64,000 nt of DNA from Dryocosmus kuriphilus (Eukaryota; Arthropoda; Insecta; Hymenoptera; Cynipidae): contig CM076189.1 in the NCBI GenBank assembly GCA_038277395.1, positions 84,557,421 to 84,621,420 on the forward strand, given 5' to 3'. The position numbers were made by a program, and so were the translations under genes. The notes below the pieces were generated by a model. That model searched no databases, was not told the origin of the DNA, and saw only the letters and a list, made by a program, of their open reading frames with translations. Shown here one piece after another: positions 21,901-33,183 of the stretch (the stretch's first letter is position 1; each line of letters opens with the position of its first letter).

Positions 21901-22747
21901 ATTTAGAGGGTCACGAAACGTGGAGATTTCACGAAATCCGTGAAAGTCAGTTTTCAGATAAGACCAATACATTCTAATTAAGATGAGAATGTAGTTAAGA
22001 AATTCACGTTTTTTATATACTTTAATTGACTAGTGAGCGTGAGAAACGTGATGAGAATGCGTCTGTGTAGCAGGCAGATTTTTTAATAACCTTTACTAAC
22101 TTTCTAATTGACTTTATTGTAATGTATCCTTTGATTAAAGCAACACTTGTACGTTTCATGAATAAACTATACATTGGATCAAAAAATATTTCTAAGCAAA
22201 TTTGTAGATCCTTTTCAGGTGAACAGCTTTGTCTATTATCATTTTTTTCGTACCTTGCATAGTTTTGGTAAAAGTGAATTTGTTTGTATTTAATAACATG
22301 TTTCACGAATAACTCAAAAACTGTGCGTTTGGCGGAAAAAATGATAAATACCAAATTTGTAGACCTTTTTGAGGTGAAGAACTTCATTGATAATGAATTT
22401 TTTCGTATCTTGCATGTTTTGGCGGGAAATTTGAACTGTTTATCTTTAAAAAGAAATTATGAGGAATAAAATCAGAACCGTTGGTCAAAAACCGCTGGTT
22501 AACGAATTCGTCCTTACTTTTCACGCCTTAAAAAAGTGTACCAAAGCGCCATACAACCCGATTAGTCTTTCGAAAGTTAGCGTGTATACAGTCTACAACA
22601 ACAACAGCGACGGCAACGACAGACAGACACCAACGCAAAACCTATTTTTTTGGATTCTGGGTGACAAGAAACGTCGAGATTTCATGAAATCCACGAAAGT
22701 CAGTTTTCACATAAAACTAATATCTTCTCATTGAGATGAGAATGTAA
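18966..22747. mobile_element. Tandem array of Helitron2-like units
   Basis: The first ~170 bases are in minus orientation, ending with an AATCTGCC...CATTCTCATC terminus and CGCGCTACGCGCG palindromes. Then units in plus orientation follow, with AACCGTTGGTCAAAA-like words near 19,895, 20,855, 21,705 and 22,475, that is periods of about 960, 850 and 765 bases. Each ends with a TACCTTCTCATTGAGATGAG-like fold and the next begins with a GAATGCG...GGGCAGATTTTT word. GAC/AAC-rich runs lie in each unit. Short frames such as 22,459-22,734 and 20,821-21,021 are translations of the repeat. No transposition protein is present, so the array depends on an outside helper if it ever moves. Confidence 0.5.
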
Positions 22748-23039
22748 CATGAAATGTTTTTAAATCTGAGAAGAACAATCTTTGTTCTTAGACTCTATTT
22801 TTTAGAAGAATGTACAAAGCTTCATTATCAGATGAAATTAATAAAAGACATTCCATTTTGAATTTTTCGTTCCTATAAGTAATAAATAAAAACGATAATT
22901 AAACACATATCTTTAAATCTTCCAGCTTTAACCTTAAATTGTGTAATCTCGGACTTGAAAACTGTAAGAAAGTTAAAGCAGTAGGTTTAAAAATTAAATT
23001 GAAATTCAAAACCTCCTAAATTAGAAAATCGCCAAACAA
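22748..23039 (+). pseudogene. Promoter copy 3, downstream half, lacking exon 1
   Basis: Continues the promoter with ATCTGAGAA, GACTCTATTTTT and ATTAATAAAAGACATTC, then jumps straight to CATTTTGAATTTTTCG, which in copy 4 lies beyond exon 1 (24,917). The TATA box and signal-peptide exon are therefore deleted. Within it CTTCCAG at 22,919-22,925 would be a good 3' splice site. The following short frame to a stop at 22,982-22,984 reads LTLNCVISDLKTVRKLKQ if joined in the phase left by exon 1 of the family. This is only a candidate second exon. Confidence 0.35.
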
Positions 23040-24360
23040 GGATGAATAAAAGTATTTGTTTCTTTCAGATTTTCGTTCACTTTCCTACTTCTCAGATTTG
23101 CTGAATTTTTCCGAAATATATAAAAATTTTTAGATTTCTCAATTTCTAACTTTCTATATTAATAAAATTTAAAAATTTCTTCCTAACGAGCTGGAAAATT
23201 TTGCATTCTTTATTCAGCTACTCCCATTAAGTTATCTTAATTTGTATAAACAAAAAACGTGGTGCAGCACTTTCTATGCTTCTCAATTTCCAAATTTCTA
23301 AAAATTCCTTCCTAAAGCTAACAATTCTTCTCTAAATATCTAATTCTTTTATTTAGTTTGAACGACTCTATTTGTCAATTTATTTACTTATTCATTTATT
23401 TAATCTAAATACAAAATATCGAATATTTTTCAAATTTTTCTTCTTTTCTAAACATTTAAATTCTTGAAAAGTTTAAAATTTTTTTCAGAACAACTTAGAA
23501 AATTTCAAAGCATTTTTATAAGCTCTTCATTCAGTTATTACGATCAAATTTTGTTAATGTGACTAAGTAGAAAACATTATCAAAAATTTCCTAGGTTTTG
23601 AATTCCAAATTTCTATAAAATATCCAGACTTGCTATAAAAAAGGATTAAAATTTCTAGGTATTTTGTTTAGCTTCAAAGCAAAGGCTATTCGGATTAAAT
23701 ATGATTGTCTAATAAATAAGAAACATAAAAAAAAGTTTTAGTTTCTATGATTAGATTTTGTCAACTTATGTAAATAAGAAACATGGAATATTTTTTTTAA
23801 ATTCTTTAGCTTCCTAAATTTATAACAGTTCTACATTACTTTTAATAAACATACATTTTTTAAAATTAATTTGTTCATTTAGTTTCTCACATTAGTATTT
23901 TGTTACGTTGGCTAAATAAAATAAAAATTTCCAAATTCGTAGAAATTCCTAAACTTCTAATAAGTTTAGAAATTTTGGTTTCATTTTCTAGCTAATCTGA
24001 TTAAATTTTGTTTCTAAGTTTCTTCTAAAAAAGTTTAAAAAATTTTAAACAATTTTCTGTGTTTCGTATTCAGTTCAAATCGAAAATCAGCTAAATTTTT
24101 AGATAATTTAACCAGGTAAGCTTAAAAAATTTGTCAGTTTTCTAAGTTGCAAAAACTTCCTCTGAAGGAATTAATTTCCTTTGTAAAATTCCTTAATTTT
24201 TGGTCTGATTAAATCTGATTATTTGAAAAGATAAAGAACTTAGAAATTTTTTTAGAAAGTGCGAACAAACTATATTATTTTAATTTTTTTGCACTTTGTA
24301 TTTAGTTCAAAAGCACACGTCAGTTAGTCTGATTAAGTGTCGTCAATTTAAGTAGATAAA
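23040..24360. other. AT-rich spacer upstream of promoter copy 4
   Basis: Homologous to 1,541-2,639, including the TTATTACGATCAAATTTTGTT block near 23,535. No open frame of note and no other repeat family is seen. Confidence 0.5.
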
Positions 24361-24773
24361 ATTTTTGGTTAATTCAAGTGTATATCAGTAAAAAGAGTTT
24401 AAGAAAACTGGTTTTAAACAATTTTTTTTATTATTTTAATTTTTATTCATATAACTGAAACTTAGAATTTAAGGAAAATATTTTTAGCCTTTGTTTTTAC
24501 CAAATCTATCATACATTCTTTAACAAACATCGTGATCTTTAATAATTCGGTTTTTATGGATGTTCTGTGTGTAATAAGTGTAGCAAATACGAAAAATTGT
24601 GACATCTGAGAAAAACAATCTTCGTTCCTTGACTCTATTTTTCAAAGAATAAATAAAGCGTCATTTCAGATAAAAGTAGTAATAGACAGTATATAAAGAA
24701 GTAATTTATCGAGACACGTCATTCCAAAAAAAAAATACTTTTCATCATTTTGTCAACGTGTCCGCTTAAAGAA
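24361..24773 (+). promoter_or_regulatory. Conserved promoter, copy 4 (TATATAAA at 24,690-24,697)
   Basis: The most complete promoter with copy 1. GTGTAGCAAATACG is near 24,578, GACTCTATTTTT near 24,635, GAATAAATAAAGCGTC near 24,647, the TATA box 77-84 bases before the ATG, and CAACGTGTCCGCTTAAAG just before it. Conservation across copies is highest from the GACTC word to the ATG, as expected for a core promoter. Confidence 0.6.
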
Positions 24774-24831
24774 ATGAACATTTTTCCTAATATTATATTT
24801 CTCACGTTTGTGTGTTTCACTTATTATAAAT
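24774..24831 (+). CDS. First exon of a putative secreted peptide, copy 4
   Basis: Reads MNIFPNIIFLTFVCFTYYK, 19 codons plus one base before GTAAGT at 24,832, the same length and phase as copy 1. Seven of nineteen codons differ from copy 1 or carry silent change, but the signal-peptide character, the central LTFVCF and the donor are all kept. If unspliced, the frame happens to stay open to 24,983 (69 codons from this ATG), with three further cysteines. Because copy 1 stops at once past the donor, splicing is the better reading. The mature product is unknown. Confidence 0.5.
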
Positions 24832-25904
24832 GTAAGTTTAAAAGATTATTATACTTATTATTTATAACAAATATTACATTTGTATCTTCTCAAACATGTT
24901 TACTTCACACCTTCCATTTTGAATTGCTCATTATTAAAAATAATCTTCCAAATTTTCCATGTGGCACAAGTAACAGAATTTGAAAGATGCTGCTAAGTTT
25001 TTGACGCTTTAAAATTAAATAGTGTAATCAGAATATTAAACATTTTAAAAAACTTAAAGCTGTAGCTTCGGAAATTAAATCTGAACTCTATGTCTAAAAT
25101 ATTAGTATATATGCAAACGAGAGACAATAATAATGTTCATTTCTTTTAAATTTTGATTTTCTAAAATCGATTAAATCTCTTCGAGGCGCATAAATATTCC
25201 CGAGCTTTAGTTCACCTAATTTTCAGTTTACAGGAATGCCTTTCGACCTACTTTTTAATTTCTAGAACTTCCATTTGTCGTAATGTTCATTTTTTCCAAT
25301 TATCGTTTGACATAACCTTTTGTTTTCTGAATTCTTATATTTCATCATTTTTATTTTACAGAATTACTATTTGTCATTATTTTAATTATGCCAAATTGTC
25401 TTTTCACATATTTTTTATTTTGCCGAATTACCATTTTTCGTGCTCCTGAATTAGCCGAATTATCGTTTGACATAATTATCCTTAATTTTGATTTGTCATA
25501 GTTTGTACAGTTCCTACAAAATTACCAATTTGTCCTTTACGGTTTTGGATATTATTGCAGCAAAATGGAAATGTACTGATTTTTTTTTTTTGAATTTTGT
25601 CCATCTGAATTATGAAACACACCTTTGCTACAAAATTAGCCATTTTCCTAATTCAGTCTAATTTTTAATATTTTTCGGATGTTTCTCTAGTTTTTCTCCA
25701 AATTTCTAAAAGCTTCTAGAATTTACAAATTCCTTCGAAACAGCCCACATTTTTTTCTAACCTCTTTAGTTTTTTATTTAGTTCAAAAACACCTTACTCG
25801 AAATAAAATTGAATATTTCAATAAATTAAAGAATCAGAAAATTTTATCTTCCTTCGATTTAGTTCGATTAAATTTCGATAATTTACTTAGATAAACATTT
25901 TGGG
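24832..25904. other. Putative intron/spacer of copy 4
   Basis: Begins with GTAAGTTTAAAAGATTATTAT, shared with copies 1 and 6. A region near 25,000-25,090 (TTTAAAATTAAATAGTGTAAT...CTTAAAGCTGTAG) matches 22,928-22,990, 52,578-52,640 and 62,470-62,540. About three 32-bp minisatellite units follow at 25,200-25,520, then AT-rich sequence homologous to 18,530-18,749. Confidence 0.45.
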
Positions 25905-26243
25905 AAATTCATGTAGATAACAGAAAGTCGATCATTTTAAAGTAACCAAATTTTTCTTTAGTGTTCGAAAGAAAAGAGAAACTCTAAAGATAAGGAAAAT
26001 GTTTTTAACTACTATTCTTACTGAATTCTTCATACAATCTTTAACAAACACTGTAATCTTTAATAATTCCTTTTTTTTCTTTTTTTTTAATTCCTCTCTT
26101 TTTTTTTTCAATTTTTTTTAGAAGAATTTTTTTTTGTCCAAATCTAATCGTTTTTTTAAATCTTTGAAGCTTTTTAGATTCAAGTAGAGAATTATTTATT
26201 TTCTAGTTTTTCTGAATGTTATGTACGTAATAATTCTAGCAAA
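25905..26243 (+). promoter_or_regulatory. Promoter copy 5, upstream half, with Penelope 3'-end fragment
   Basis: Promoter homology runs to AATAATTCC near 26,067, is interrupted by a ~140-base plus-strand fragment of the Penelope-like 3' end (TCCAAATCTAATCG at 26,128), and resumes at TTTTTCTGAATGTTATG to ATTCTAGCAAA. The last five bases, GCAAA (26,239-26,243), are the target duplication of the LTR retroelement. The promoter continues at 52,404. Confidence 0.5.
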
Positions 26244-26531
26244 TGTTACGTCATAGAAGACATAATGTTCACAATTATTTCCCTAACTTCCTCGATTTTA
26301 CTCACCAGGGAGTAGGGGCGAGGACAAACCAAGAAAAAGATCTCGATTTGAATATGATGATTTTATTATAATTTACAATAAGGGTTGCAGATAAGAGTTG
26401 AGGTGAGAGTGATAGACCAGTGGGCAGTTCCTTCCTTTTATCAAGTCTGTTCTAAAAAGAACGAGACTTGTGAGTTTTGATATTGCCGGAAGGTCATTAT
26501 AAAATAGTTAAATAGTAACTCACCGGACTTA

Positions 26532-28928
26532 TGGGCGATTCCCGATTCAGCCCCGTGTACCTGTGAGGCTTCCCCTTCCAGAGTCCCACGACTTAGCTAC
26601 CCCTCTCGGCTTGTTTCACTGAACTGTGCTCACCGAGGCACTGGCCAACCTTTTTAGATGAAGTGCAATAAAGTGATTTATTGACAGTATTTCAAGTTCA
26701 ACAGAAAACGACAATGAAGCTCGACTACATTTTATGAAAAGTTTGATAAATTCCGGAATTTTCTGATTTTAATATTTTCGATGACCTTTAATTAGTTTTA
26801 TTTAGATGCCGCAAGATTTTGGAGTAATATATAGAAATGGAAATGGGAAAGGACAGTAGAGGATATGAGTGTTAACATTTTTTATTTTATTTATGATTTG
26901 TTCGCTACCATGTTTTGAATTAAAAAAATATTCCAACGTATATGTTTGGTGGCCCTGAAAAGGGCCGATTTTTTTTTTAGAGATTTGAGAATAAAAATAA
27001 CACATCCTAATTGTGGATTCGTGCAAGTCAAAAAATTCTGTACTCGTATATGTCTAGTTAGTTCTAAGAACGCGATAGTAAAGCGCTACAGATTTGACGA
27101 ATTGAAGGCGAGAAATGATCTTTGGGTCGTACTCTTCAATTTTCTTTTGAACTGCTGCTCGTTTTTGCTTTGTGAATAAGAATTTTGATACTTATAAGGC
27201 GAATTAATGCTGTTTAATTTAAAATTCGTGTTTATTTGAGTGCCAAGCAATACTTCTACGACTTTAAAAATGTGTGGATGTGGATGATAGAACGAATTAT
27301 TAAAATCCGAGTGAAAGGATTTGCATGCATTTGTCGTTCTCGTCAAATCTGCAGTTTTCGCGGCCCAAATTTTTGGCGGAAATGGAGATGAGTCGGTGAC
27401 GTAATTAAAACACAAATATTGACTGAAGGCAATAACTCTATCGTCAAGAGGAATGGTGTTTAACAAATCAAAAGCAAAGCAACTCTTGACTTCAAAATCG
27501 TCTAAAAAATAAGCCCGAAGCAGGAGCGCAACCATTCCCCAATTTCCGAATCTACATTTTTATATTCATTCACGAGACCTAATTTTTGAATTTTTCTAAA
27601 CCAAGATTGTGAAAGGTGGAACCTACAGCCAACTATTTCCACATCGGGCCAAATACTTTTCGCGGCAACTTGAATCGCGATCTCAAAATCTAAAACGATT
27701 TTTTTCGGATTTAAAATCAAACCCTTTTCCCCGCAAAGTCTTAAAAGCTCAGCAAAATAATTCTGATACGTTTTCTGGCATTTATCTTTCAACAAACAAA
27801 AAGCTAACGGAATGTAATGCCCGTTAAAAAATCCGTGCACAGTAAAAAGTTGTGTAAAAAAAGGAGGACAGTAATCAAAAGTCCCATCGCAATACAAACG
27901 CTCAGATTCCGATAAAAACTTCAAATTTCTGTCAGTCGCGAAAATGATAAGGTTGGACTTATCGTCATTTAATTGTACAAATTTTTCGTCAAAAATCGTT
28001 TTTGAGTCTAAATTAGAAACTTTTACGTGGGTCTCACGCAAATTTTAGGGTAATGAAGGGAGCAGTTTTCTACGAGCCCTATACATCTTTTTTTTTAATT
28101 TTTGACAGTCGCGAATGTCCATTTCCCGATGTTCAGATACGATACAGGACTTTAAAAGTTTTGACGGTCTTTCACAAGGTTCTTCGGCGGCTTTCCTTTT
28201 AACGGTCGCGGACAAAGAATTAAGCAACAATTCATGATCAGATTCAAGAGGGTGGTCATTATGGGAAAAATTACTTTGTGCTACGTTAATAACGCGTGGG
28301 GTACCCGAAATTCGTAGGTGAGCTTTACAATTCGCGCCACTACTGCATCTCCATCTCTCTTCACCAGAAGCCAAAGATTTATGGAATCTAAATTTGCACT
28401 TATCCACAATTAGAAGTGTCTTACCCCGTTCAGAAGTTGCTTCGGTGACACTCGGAACAGTTGCAGAAGCCATCTTCCCTCTTCTCTGTTGTCTCTTCGT
28501 GGGTTTTTTTTTCGAAAAAATGTCACAAAAATGCACTGATATTCCAAGAGGTTTTCAAATGCCTTTGGCCAGACGTGACTGAGAGGAGAGAAATGCAAAA
28601 CTTCCTTTTATAGAAATCTTTGGAGAAATTTCATTGGACGAAAGGAATAGTTTAAGAGAGGGCAGAGCTTCCTTTGACGCAATAACATTGTAAATTTAAG
28701 AAAATTCCGGAATTTATCAAACTTTTCATAAAATGTAGTCGAGCTTCATTGTCGTTTTCTGTTGAACTTGAAATACTGTCAATAAATCACTTTATTGCAC
28801 TTCATCTAAAAAGGTTGGCCAGTGCCTCGGTGAGCACAGTTCAGTGAAACAAGCCGAGAGGGGTAGCTAAGTCGTGGGACTCTGGAAGGGGAAGCCTCAC
28901 AGGTGCACGGGGCTGAATCGGCATCTGC
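26532..28928 (-). mobile_element. Mutator-like (MULE) DNA transposon, 2,397 bp
   Basis: Inverted repeats of about 230 bases (26,532-26,763 and 28,700-28,928) surround a transposase. The 9-bp duplication CCGGACTTA is at 26,523-26,531 and 28,929-28,937. The other LTR has the uninterrupted site CACCGGACTTATAGTGG. Nine-base duplications and long inverted repeats are diagnostic of the Mutator superfamily. Terminal bases of the two repeats differ slightly. Confidence 0.9.
27086..28536 (-). pseudogene. MULE transposase with FLYWCH-type zinc finger
   Basis: First part, 28,536-28,045: a Lys/Arg-rich start, then a FLYWCH-like DNA-binding finger with Cys (WRCSSGANC) and His (HNDHP). Second part, 28,041-27,502: the DDE MULE domain with YCDGTFDYCPPFFTQLF (first Asp), VLDFEIAIQVAAKS (second Asp) and GCRFHLSQSWFRKIQKLGL. 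Third part, 27,535-27,086: the C-terminal region including the final helical segment. The first two parts share a frame and are separated by a single TAA; the third is shifted by one frame near 27,510. It would bind and cut its own inverted repeats. It is almost intact, so inactivation looks recent. Confidence 0.85.
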
Positions 28929-29544
28929 CCGGACTTATAGTGGTAGCTCTGTGTAGCGCAGGTATGTGAAAACTGTCATGCCCTATTCGTAGAGGAAGAT
29001 AAAGGCAGCGCCCAGATAGAAATGGCCAGGTGTTGATGAATGAATGTTGGTGAAAGAACCAGCACACGGTCACTAAAGACTGCAGCAGAATACCGGTCCG
29101 AAATAAGATCGTGACCGACTGCTTGATGAATACCCGGGTTGAAGAAGAGAAAGATCGTGGCCGACTGCTTGATGAATACCGGGTTGAAGAAGACAAAGAT
29201 CGTGACCGGCTGCGTAAAGTTAAGGATTGAGATGGAAAACTGAACTGGGGGTCTAAAAGCCTCGCGCCACTGGTTTTTATATGTCCGAATTGGTATCCAG
29301 AGCAACATTTTTGCCTGCCCGTTGGCATAGTGTCGTCATGTACATTTTGCCACCCATAGCATCTCCTTGTCTCTGTCTTTCGCCCCCCTTATCACGTAAC
29401 AATGAGCACTCGGTGTAGCCCTAGCAACCTAGTGACCATCGGGTTGCTAGGAAAACTCAATCGATTGATACAATACAGATATTATAATGAAAAATATTAA
29501 TAATATTATATTATATTAATAATTATTACGATGGTCACGTGACA

Positions 29545-29557
29545 CCTCCCATCTCCC
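29545..29557 (-). promoter_or_regulatory. Polypurine tract of the LTR retroelement
   Basis: On the minus strand GGGAGATGGGAGG lies immediately before the TGTCACG start of the 3' LTR. This is where plus-strand DNA synthesis is primed. Its position and orientation agree with the minus-strand genes and the primer site at 47,237. Confidence 0.8.
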
Positions 29558-29559
29558 AG

Positions 29560-29580
29560 TTTTGATCGTCCCGATCAAAA
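29560..29580. repeat. 9-bp stem hairpin beside the polypurine tract
   Basis: TTTTGATCG and CGATCAAAA form a perfect nine-base stem around a three-base loop TCC, two bases from the polypurine tract. It could act in RNA 3'-end structure or be chance; only the inverted repeat itself is seen. Confidence 0.5.
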
Positions 29581-31734
29581 TCTTAGCATAGGTTAAAATT
29601 TAAAAAGTTCAGGAACTTCAGGAGGTTATTATTATTATTGCTATTATTTATAAAAGTTGAGGGTGGTATCACGATTAATCGTAAAATTGACGACAGGGAA
29701 TACATTCACAAATTACCGTTGAATAATATTCGATTACAATTAAGTTACTATATTAAAGTATTAGAATACCTTACAATATTTTGAGGACAAAGAGTACAAT
29801 TTATACTTAGATTTTGCCTCATGATTTCTCAATATTTATCGCAGAATAGCTATTTCAATTATGTATGTCACTATATTTGATTACAATAGACGAAAATATA
29901 ACGATTGATGCTTTCTAATTTTTAGAATATTTTGGTTGCGATAGAAGGTTAGTAAAAAAATATTTATGCTTAGTAATTAGAACAACATTTTGAATAAGAT
30001 TTGCGCAATATTGTTACTACAATAATTTCTTAATAAATTATTAGTATGAATATTTTCACAGAATTTGATTACAATAAATTGATAATATTATTATTTGCAC
30101 AAAATTTGCACTACATTTGAGTACCATAAATAGTTAGAAATGACTATATGCACGACATTTGAATACAATAAGTAATTAACATGATTACTTGAATGACATT
30201 TGAATGCAATGAATAGCTAGTATGATTACTTTAACGATATTTAAATACAATAAATAGTTAACATGATTACTTGGACAACATTTGAATACAAGAAATAGTT
30301 AATATGATTAATTGAATGGCATTTAAATGCAATTAATAGGTAATATGATTACTTAAACAACATTTAAATACAATAAATCATTAATATGTGGTCATTTACA
30401 CAAAATCTTATTACAATAAAATTGATATTATAATTCTTTGCATACAATTTTAATTATGATACATTGTTAAAAACATTTAACAAGACTCCTTTCTAGACAA
30501 AAGTTGATATAAACATCCTTTAAGTAGTTTTTGCTTTATAGCGAGAATGGCGAAAGGTAATAAATTTACTGAATACAGCAAATATAAAGAAATATTATGA
30601 ATATACATATATGTGTATAGCAAAACAACATTATTCAGCAAAAACAGACAAGATTTTATATTTGTAGAGATTGTTGGGCCGTATAGAAAAGAATATCATT
30701 ACTTGTAAGATATGACTTCGAATGCATGTTAAAAATTTAATGTTTGTAGAAATGTTCTTAAAATGTCGCACGTTATACGATGGGACACCTTCCCTCCCTC
30801 AATTTTGAATGTGAAGAGTAAATAATCACATTCAAAATTAATATATCGGAATATAGTAAATATTGGAAAGAAACACACATTAATATTTGAAAATATATAT
30901 TCGGCTTATATATTATAGTACTAGTAATTTTTGTGTCTTTAAGGAACTTAGTTAAATAGATGAATTATTGATAAAATTTATGAATAATATTTTTAATTCA
31001 ATATTAATTAATGATTGATTGAAAGGAATCTAATTTAGGTTTTACAGGTGAGGTTATAATGTCAAACTTAAACAATCCGGATGTACTTATACAAGATAAT
31101 AATTGCACAATAAATAATTAATCTTATTACTTATACTTAAAACGCAAATCATTTTTTTTTCTTTTTGTTTTGTTTTTTATATTACACCTCTTTTTTTACA
31201 TATAATATAATATAATATTGTTTTACTTTAGTAGTAAGAAATGTCGTCTACATATATGTAGCTTTGAAATTATATACGGTATGCGGAAGGCCTAGATTGG
31301 AATTTGAGATGGTCTATAGAGAGGTTTATTTGTAATGACTTTTATAGTTAGCATAAGTTACGAAATGGCGATAAAAATGTTAAATGTGCCATATGTGATT
31401 TTTTGTGTTTTCTTATATGCCTTCTGCACTTCCGTGTTTTAAGGTGGAAGAGGCTTGACCATGCCTAACATGTTTGATATTGGTTTCCTTCATGAAAAGA
31501 TTTCTATTTAGTATTGCATCACAAAGTCTAAAATTTGTTGGGGGTGGTGCCGTGAAAAAGAAATTTTGGAAATTACTGAATGAGGGTCAAGATGCATCTA
31601 TTGCGAAGAGAGGGGATATTAGTTTTTCCTGTTAGATGAGGGTTTATTTGGGTCCAAAATCGTTTTGAGAATCAGTTTGAATTTTGCCTTGATTTCGGTT
31701 GCGTCTAAAAAAGAATTTAATTAATTAAAAAAAC
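29581..31734. other. Non-coding 3' region of the retroelement with 41-bp repeats
   Basis: About 30,040-30,440 holds six or more imperfect copies of a 41-base unit (ATGATTACTTGAATGACATT... then TGAATACAATAAATAGTTAAC). Elsewhere the stretch is AT-rich without usable frames on either strand. It lies between the polypurine tract and the antisense gene. Confidence 0.5.
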
Positions 31735-33104
31735 ATGTCTTCTCCAATTAATTTTGATTTTTTGAATTGTGATGAAATGGATTTTGTTCTGGCCGACGCG
31801 GAAGTTTTGGATATTTTAAATAATAGTGATGGAGTTAATCTTGTGAGTGATGAAGTGATGATGGGTGATTTGGAGTCGGGTATGGATTGTGATGGTTTTT
31901 CTGCTGAGAGGATTTTGGGAGAGGGTTTAATTAGCCCTATTCATTTTGGAATAGAGGATGCTGAAGATCTACTGAGGATATTTAATGAAGAAATTGCTGA
32001 TGTTGATGTTGTGGGGGATCTTCAAGAAGAGGACTCGATTGTTCTGCCTACCGCTTCAAATCTTCAACAACAAATGGAATTCCTTTTTAAGGAAAATCGG
32101 ATCAGACTATTACCAAATGAATTTTGTTCGGCTGAGTTGGATTTGGCCTTTATTGATATATGTAGAACACATCCACATTGTGTTCGTTATGACAGATATC
32201 GGGCGTTTGCGCCCATTGGTAGCTTTGATATTAATCACTGGGTTCAAACTGGTGAGGCCAATGTGACGTTGGTAGGCAAAGGAAATTCTGAGGATGACGT
32301 AGTCAGTGGGTTCCGGATCCACTTTGTCGACGGCCTCGGGGAGTTGTGCAAATTATGCGCACGAAATAATTCCGAATGGGCTGACTCCCTATTTTGATGT
32401 TTTGGATAATGGGGTGGGTGTTTTGAAGAATCCCGGATTTTTCTCAAAGGATGATCCGCGGGGTGAAGGGCATCCCAGCAATCTGAGACCTTTTTCTGAA
32501 AAAATGAGCATTGTCTTGGAGATCGGAAGTTTAAAATTAACCGTTCGATTACATCCAACGTGGTTTTTCTTGTCGGATGTTGAATTTGAAAAAAGGAAGG
32601 TTGCGCTACTCGGAGCTTTAAGGATTGGTGGATTACAAGCTGTTTTTTTGATTGGTGCAAATTTCTGGGCCTTAAGGATGATGAAAAATGCCCATGCTAG
32701 GGTAATTTTTATAAGTAAATGGATATTTGTATTTTATTCTTTTTAATCAGTTAAATTGTGTAAGAATATGTAAAAATGTATGAATTTTATTTGGGGTTTG
32801 TTTATTTTTGTTTTAGATTGAAAAGGACCGGATTAAGTATATCAAAAATAGGGCCAGTAAAATGCAAAATAGTCCTGAAATTGTTATAACACGTAGGGAG
32901 CTGATATGTTCTAAATACTGGGTCTTTCGTGGAGAAAGAATATTATTGCCATGGGAGTGGATTGGCAGTAGAGCATTGCAAAGTACTGCCACAAGGGATA
33001 GAATTAAAGAAAGTTTGAAGCTCTGTGGTTTAAATGTGCCATTCGAGTGTGGAAAATATTTTGTGGTGTATGAAAATCGAATTATTAAGGCAAAGATAAA
33101 AATA

Positions 33105-33183
<79 letters not shown>

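Larger units (their letters stand above)
26244..29544 (-). repeat. 3' LTR (interrupted by a Mutator-like element)
   Basis: On the minus strand it starts TGTCACGTGACC (at 29,544) and ends GACGTAACA (at 26,244). It has three copies of a ~45-base repeat containing GACTGCTTGATGAATACC at about 29,110-29,215, where the other LTR has two. CACGTGAC near the start is palindromic. Frames at 28,897-29,328 only translate this repeat. Confidence 0.85.

Noticed and set aside
24750..24983. Single-exon 77-residue secreted protein
   Set aside because: The frame reads through a conserved GTAAGT donor, and the paralogous copy at 2,930 stops immediately beyond the donor. Splicing is more likely.
28897..29328. 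Ser/Arg-rich frames in the LTRs (also 51,825-52,262)
   Set aside because: They translate the 45-bp tandem repeat of the LTR and flanking U3/R sequence and vary with repeat number.
32244..32660. 138-residue minus-strand frame opposite the antisense gene
   Set aside because: It overlaps the better-supported spliced plus-strand gene, has no recognisable domain and is a shadow frame.
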